This document shows positions 31,715-35,507 of a stretch of DNA of 35,507 nt, piece by piece; the first letter of the stretch is position 1; every line of letters begins with the position of its first letter. A model generated the notes under the pieces. It was not told the origin of the DNA. It was given only the letters and a program-made list of their open reading frames with translations, and ran no database searches. The position numbers and the translations under genes were made by a program. Location of the stretch: the NCBI RefSeq assembly GCF_026125825.1, contig NZ_JAHCKK010000049.1:1-35507 (forward strand), given 5' to 3'. The stretch is from Hydrogenophaga sp. (lineage in GTDB: Bacteria; Pseudomonadota; Gammaproteobacteria; Burkholderiales; Burkholderiaceae_C).

Positions 31715-32434
31715 ATGCAGGTACTCACCGTGAACATCCACAAGGGTTACGACGTTTTCAACACCCGCTCCGTGTTGCACGGGCTCAGGGAAGCGGTGCG
31801 CGCCATGGGCAGCGACATTGTCTTTCTGCAGGAGGTCAAGGGCGGCAGCGGGCCCAGCGCGGCGCAGTACGAGTTCCTGGCCGACGAGATCTGGCCGCAG
31901 CACGCCTACGGCCGCAACGCCGTGGCCGAGGGGCTGGACCATGGCAATGCGGTGATGTCGCGCTACCCGGTGCTGCACAACGAAAACCACGACCTGTCGA
32001 TCGACGGCTTCGAGCCGCGCGGCATGTTGCACTGCGTGCTGGATGTGCCGGGACTGGCGACCGACATGCACGTGATGTGCGCGCACCTGGGGTTGCGCGA
32101 GTCGCACCGGCGCCAGCAGCTGGGCATGATCTGCGACATCGTCAACCGCTATGTGCCGCCGGATGCGCCCCTGGTGGTGGCGGGCGACTTCAACGACTGG
32201 CGGCTGCGCGCCGACGAATTGCTCGCGCCCAGCGGCCTGCGCGAGGTGTTTCGCCACGCGCATGGCCAGCACGCGCGCAGTTTCCCGGCGGGCTTTCCGC
32301 TGCTGCGGCTGGACCGCATCTACACGCGCGGCGTGGCCAGTGCCGTGCCCGTTCCCATGCCGCGCCGGCCCTGGGCGCGCCTGTCCGACCACGCGCCGCT
32401 GGCCGCTGACATTCAACTGGAGACCGCAGCATGA
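31715..32434 (+). CDS. ybhP: Endonuclease/exonuclease/phosphatase-family protein (YbhP-like)
   Basis: 239 residues with the EEP fold: VLTVNIHKG at the start, the metal-binding glutamate in IVFLQEVKGG near residue 40, VMCAHLGL, GDFNDWR near residue 160 and the terminal SDHAPL. Members hydrolyse phosphodiester bonds in nucleic acids or lipids. Order and overlap with clsB and a YbhN homologue match E. coli ybhP-ybhO-ybhN, so a role in membrane phospholipid metabolism is likely. There is no signal peptide. No ribosome site precedes the ATG; a TAGCAT at 31703-31708 could be a -10 box for a nearly leaderless mRNA. Confidence 0.88.
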   Translation: MQVLTVNIHKGYDVFNTRSVLHGLREAVRAMGSDIVFLQEVKGGSGPSAAQYEFLADEIWPQHAYGRNAVAEGLDHGNAVMSRYPVLHNENHDLSIDGFEPRGMLHCVLDVPGLATDMHVMCAHLGLRESHRRQQLGMICDIVNRYVPPDAPLVVAGDFNDWRLRADELLAPSGLREVFRHAHGQHARSFPAGFPLLRLDRIYTRGVASAVPVPMPRRPWARLSDHAPLAADIQLETAA

Positions 32435-33645
32435 ATTCGCATTGGGTGCCCGGCAACCAGATCACTTTGCTGGAGAACGGCGAGGGCTATTACCCCCGCG
32501 TGTTCGAGGCGATCGCCAACGCCGAGAAGGAGGTGCTGCTGGAGACCTTCATCCTGTTCGACGACAAGGTGGGCCGCCAGCTGCACGAGGCCTTGCTGAA
32601 GGCCGCGCGGCGCGGCGCGCAGGTGCACGTGCTGGTGGATGGCTGGGGCTCGCCCGACCTGCCGGTGTCGTTCACCAAGCCGCTGCTGGAGGCTGGCGTG
32701 CAGCTGCGCGCGTTCGAGCCGGTGCAGCGCGTGCTGGGCGCGCGCGTCAACCTGCTGCGCCGCATGCACCACAAGCTGGTGGTGGTGGACGGCAAGTGCG
32801 CTTTCGTCGGCGGCATCAACTATTCCATCGACCACCTCGCCGAATTCGGCGAGCAGGCCAAGCAGGACTACGCGGTGGAGGTGCAGGGCCCGCTGGTCGG
32901 GCAGATCCAGGCCTTCTGCCGCGCCAACGTGGACGCGCCGCAGCCCGCGCGCGGGCAATGGCTGCGGCGCTGGCGCGCGAGCCTGCGGCGCAAGGGCGTG
33001 GACGAGGTGACGGGCGAAGGCGCGCTGGCCGCCTTCGTCACGCGCGACAACAACGAGCACCGCAGCGACATCGAGCGCCATTACCGCGCCGCGATCCGCA
33101 ACGCGCGCCAGCGCATCCTGATCGCCAACGCCTACTTCTTCCCGGGGTACCGCTTCCTGCGCGACTTGCGCCGCGCCGCCCGGCGCGGGGTGCAGGTGGA
33201 TCTGTTCCTGCAGGGCCGCCCCGACATGCTGTGGGTCAAGCGGGCCAGCGAGTTGCTGTACCGGCACCTGATGCGCGCGGGCATCAACATCTACGAGTAC
33301 AACGAGCGCCCGCTGCACGGCAAGGTGGCGGTGGTGGACAACCTGTGGGCCACCGTGGGCTCGAGCAACCTGGACCCCACCAGCCTGAGCCTGAATCTGG
33401 AGGCCAACGTCATCGTGCGGGACGAGGCCTTCGCCCGCCATCTGTGCGGGCGCATCGATGAACTGCTGCAGACCTGCTGCCAGCGCGTGGAGTTGCCCAC
33501 GCCCGGGCGGCTGCGCTCGGCCTGGATCGCGGTGCGCAGCATGGTGGTGTTCCACGCGCTGCGGCGTTTCCCGGACTGGTCGCGGCAGACCACGACCCGC
33601 GCGCCGCGCGTGGTCCCCATGACGGTGGACCCGGACCCGTCATGA
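32431..33645 (+). CDS. clsB: Cardiolipin synthase B (phospholipase D superfamily)
   Basis: 404 residues. Two HKD motifs are intact: HHKLVVVDGKCAFVGGIN near residue 113 and LHGKVAVVDNLWATVGSSN near residue 295. The intervening NAYFFPGYRFLRDLRRAARRGVQVDLFLQG and the NLEANVIVRD segment are typical of ClsB (YbhO). The enzyme joins phosphatidyl groups to make cardiolipin, or phosphatidylglycerol, at the inner membrane. It starts in a four-base ATGA overlap with the YbhP-like gene and ends in one with the YbhN-like gene, so the three are translationally coupled. Confidence 0.92.
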   Translation: MNSHWVPGNQITLLENGEGYYPRVFEAIANAEKEVLLETFILFDDKVGRQLHEALLKAARRGAQVHVLVDGWGSPDLPVSFTKPLLEAGVQLRAFEPVQRVLGARVNLLRRMHHKLVVVDGKCAFVGGINYSIDHLAEFGEQAKQDYAVEVQGPLVGQIQAFCRANVDAPQPARGQWLRRWRASLRRKGVDEVTGEGALAAFVTRDNNEHRSDIERHYRAAIRNARQRILIANAYFFPGYRFLRDLRRAARRGVQVDLFLQGRPDMLWVKRASELLYRHLMRAGINIYEYNERPLHGKVAVVDNLWATVGSSNLDPTSLSLNLEANVIVRDEAFARHLCGRIDELLQTCCQRVELPTPGRLRSAWIAVRSMVVFHALRRFPDWSRQTTTRAPRVVPMTVDPDPS

Positions 33646-34643
33646 GCCCGGCATGGCAGCGCCTGTGGTGGTGGACGAAACGCGTCGCCCCCTGGGCCCT
33701 GGCCGCGCTGGTGCTGGCCCTGGTGGCGCAGCAGGCGCGCGCGGTGGATTGGGCGCAGGTGGGGGTGTCGCTGCGGCAGCTTTCGCCGGCGCGGGTGGCC
33801 CTGGCCGTCGGCCTGGTGGCGCTGAGCTACGCGGTCTATGCGGGTTTCGATCTGGTGGGGCGGCACCTCACGCGCCATGGCCTGTCGGTGCCGCGCACGC
33901 TGGGCACGGCCGCCATCAGCTATGCCTTCAACCTCAACTTCGGTGCGCTGGTGGGTGGCTTCGCGATGCGGCTGCGCCTCTACACGCGCTGGGGCGTGGC
34001 CGCGGCCACGGTGGCCAAGGTGATCGCGCTGAGCATGACGACCAACTGGCTGGGGTACCTCTGGGTGGCCGGCGGCGTGCTGCTGTGGTCGCCGCCGGCC
34101 TTGCCAGGCGGCTGGGCACCGGGCGACGCGGTGCTGCGCGCCTTGGGTGCGGCCATGGTCGTGCTGGCCTTGGCCTACCTGGTGTTGTGCGCGGTCTCCC
34201 GCCCGCGCACGCTGCGTTGGCGCGACCATGAGCTGGCACTGCCCGGGGGCCGCCTGGCGCTGGCGCAGGCGCTGGCCGGTGGCGCGAACTGGGTGCTGAT
34301 GGGCACCATCGTGTGGGTGCTGTTCGAGGGGCGGGTGGACTTCGCCACCGTGCTCGGGGCGCTGCTGATGGCCGCCGTGGCGGGGGTGATCACGCACGTG
34401 CCGGCCGGCCTGGGGGTGCTGGAGGCGGTGTTCGTGGCCACGCTCAGCGGCGCGCTGCCCGCCACCGAGGTGCTCGCGGTGGTGCTGGCCTACCGCGCCG
34501 CCTACTACCTGCTGCCCCTGGCGCTGGCCTTGCCCGCTTACGCCTGGAGCGAGGCGGCGGCACGTCGCAGCGGCGCGCTGCGCCGCCCCGGCGTCAAGGA
34601 TTCAGACCGGGTCCTTCGACGGAGCGGCCGACCGACGGCGTGA
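33642..34643 (+). CDS. ybhN: YbhN-like integral membrane protein (UPF0104, flippase-like)
   Basis: 333 residues with six to eight hydrophobic segments. Family motifs include AISYAFNLNFGALVGGFAMRLRLYTRWGV near residue 88 and GVITHVPAGLGVLEAVFVATL near residue 247. The family is related to MprF-type lysylphosphatidylglycerol flippases. Together with ClsB and the YbhP-like enzyme it probably handles lipid movement or modification in the inner membrane. The basic C-terminal tail (SEAAARRSGALRRPGVKDSDRVLRRSG) overlaps the convergent phospholipase D-like gene by 50 bases. Confidence 0.9.
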   Translation: MSPAWQRLWWWTKRVAPWALAALVLALVAQQARAVDWAQVGVSLRQLSPARVALAVGLVALSYAVYAGFDLVGRHLTRHGLSVPRTLGTAAISYAFNLNFGALVGGFAMRLRLYTRWGVAAATVAKVIALSMTTNWLGYLWVAGGVLLWSPPALPGGWAPGDAVLRALGAAMVVLALAYLVLCAVSRPRTLRWRDHELALPGGRLALAQALAGGANWVLMGTIVWVLFEGRVDFATVLGALLMAAVAGVITHVPAGLGVLEAVFVATLSGALPATEVLAVVLAYRAAYYLLPLALALPAYAWSEAAARRSGALRRPGVKDSDRVLRRSGRPTA

Positions 34644-35507
34644 GGGGGTGATCGCCCGCCACCGGTGCGCGAGCCGGCTGGGGCGGGCGAAACCAGGTCT
34701 GGAACGGCGCCGCGCCGGCCAGGGACCGGGCGTCGAGCAGCAGGGCGTGGGCCATCGCGGCCTGGCACACGTCGTCGAGCTCGCTGGCGAAGCCCGGGTC
34801 GAGCACGATCAGCTGGGCCGCCTCGATGACGTCGCCGCTGTGCCACCCCGCGCCAGTGTCGATGGCGACGCTGGACCACACGCCGTCCACGATGCTGTGC
34901 GGCGGCAGGGGGCGGGTGCCGTCCGCCTGGTACAGCCAGGCACCGGCGCGCATGAGTTCGGCGCAGCAGGCGCGCCAGGGCCAGGCGTGGGAGGCGCCGC
35001 CGTGCTGCAGCAGCACCGACACGTTGACGCCACGCCCGGCCGCGCCGGCGATGGCCTGCACCAGCCGGCGGGAGGGGGCGCGCCGCGCAAGGGCGATGAA
35101 GACGCTGAAGCGCGCCGTCTCCAGCGCGCCGATGAGCGGGCAGCCGCCCGCCTGCGCCGACCCCGCGCGGGTGGTCATGCCCATGCGCTGGCGCCCCGCG
35201 AGCGCGATGGGCGGCTGCGGCGGTGGCGAGGGCATGCGCAGGCGGGGCTCGGCTGTCTTCCAGGTGTCCAGGAAGAGGCGCTGCAGCCGCTGCACGATGG
35301 GGCCGCGAACGCGCAGGTGCGGGCCCTGGGCGCCCGCGCTGGCGGCCGGCGCGCCGGGGCCGCACCAGGCGGTGCGGCCATCCACCACCGCGATCTGGCG
35401 TTGCATGGACTGGAAGCGCTGCTCCACCCAGCCGCTCAGCCCGCTTGGGCGCTGCACGCAGCGCACCACGGCGCCGGCGCGGCGCAGCGGGCCCAGCTCG
35501 GCCTCTT
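34594..35507 (-). CDS. Phospholipase D/cardiolipin synthase-like protein with degenerate HKD motifs (N-terminus outside window)
   Basis: The gene enters from the right edge; about 304 residues are visible. The first catalytic region reads MQRQIAVVDGRTAWCG, where an active enzyme has H-x-K (as in HHKLVVVDGK of clsB). The second reads PPHSIVDGVWSSVAIDTGAGW, where LHGKVAVVDNLWATVGSSN would be expected. Both catalytic His/Lys pairs are therefore altered, while the surrounding fold residues (VVDG, VDGVWSSVA, ARFSVFIALARRAPS) persist. It is probably a catalytically dead paralogue with a structural or regulatory role, or a decaying gene with its frame still open. It is convergent with the ybhP-clsB-ybhN operon. 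Confidence 0.75.
   Translation of the reverse strand, partial: EAELGPLRRAGAVVRCVQRPSGLSGWVEQRFQSMQRQIAVVDGRTAWCGPGAPAASAGAQGPHLRVRGPIVQRLQRLFLDTWKTAEPRLRMPSPPPQPPIALAGRQRMGMTTRAGSAQAGGCPLIGALETARFSVFIALARRAPSRRLVQAIAGAAGRGVNVSVLLQHGGASHAWPWRACCAELMRAGAWLYQADGTRPLPPHSIVDGVWSSVAIDTGAGWHSGDVIEAAQLIVLDPGFASELDDVCQAAMAHALLLDARSLAGAAPFQTWFRPPQPARAPVAGDHPLTPSVGRSVEGPGLNP

Noticed and set aside
1-35507. tRNA, rRNA, insertion sequences, integrases and CRISPR arrays
   Set aside because: None was recognised on reading both strands; no transposase-like or integrase-like protein is encoded.

Overview
The window is high-GC DNA with densely packed, often overlapping genes (ATGA and TGATG junctions). Protein families, gene order and one intergenic hairpin repeat suggest a chromosomal segment of a betaproteobacterium of the order Burkholderiales, probably Comamonadaceae. 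Most of it concerns scavenging nitrogen from small organic compounds: guanidine, short-chain amides and probably creatinine-like molecules.

Layout. (1) 1-5765, minus strand: a guanidine-assimilation operon. It has a sigma-54 promoter, a guanidine-I (ykkC) riboswitch, an ABC permease and ATPase, two DUF1989 'urea carboxylase-associated' proteins (now understood as carboxyguanidine deiminase subunits) and a biotin carboxylase of the urea/guanidine carboxylase type that runs off the left edge. (2) 5880-6900: an ankyrin-repeat protein, a small unknown gene and a structured leader that may be a phage remnant. (3) 6938-12387: a catabolic operon (tripartite-type binding protein, ornithine cyclodeaminase-like, DapA-like, aldehyde dehydrogenase) divergent from a GntR/FCD regulator, with ATTGGT-type operators between them. 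(4) 12459-13715: an Hsp70-like (YegD-type) protein. (5) 13849-24335, plus strand: an amide operon, consisting of a five-gene amide/urea-type ABC transporter, aliphatic amidase AmiE, a MoxR-type AAA ATPase, a VWA protein, AmiC and AmiR. It is preceded by a leader with two small hairpins and an overlapping intrinsic terminator, as expected for ANTAR antitermination by AmiR. (6) 24340-31539, minus strand: a second sigma-54 promoter and guanidine-I riboswitch, then a periplasmic binding protein, a membrane di-iron (desaturase-type) oxygenase, two short-chain dehydrogenases, a drug/metabolite exporter, a creatininase, an isochorismatase-family hydrolase and an unknown protein. (7) 31715-34643: a ybhP-clsB-ybhN-like lipid operon. 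(8) 34594-35507: a partial phospholipase D-like protein with decayed catalytic motifs.

How they fit together. The two guanidine-riboswitch units look like one regulon, induced by nitrogen limitation (sigma-54) and gated by guanidine. The transporter is split: its permease and ATPase are in unit 1 and its likely binding protein is in unit 2. Unit 2 may go further. A creatininase with all expected metal ligands, an amidase-type hydrolase, dehydrogenases and a di-iron oxygenase lie downstream of a guanidine sensor, so it may feed a guanidino compound into the guanidine pathway. That last step is inference and is the most novel hypothesis in the window.
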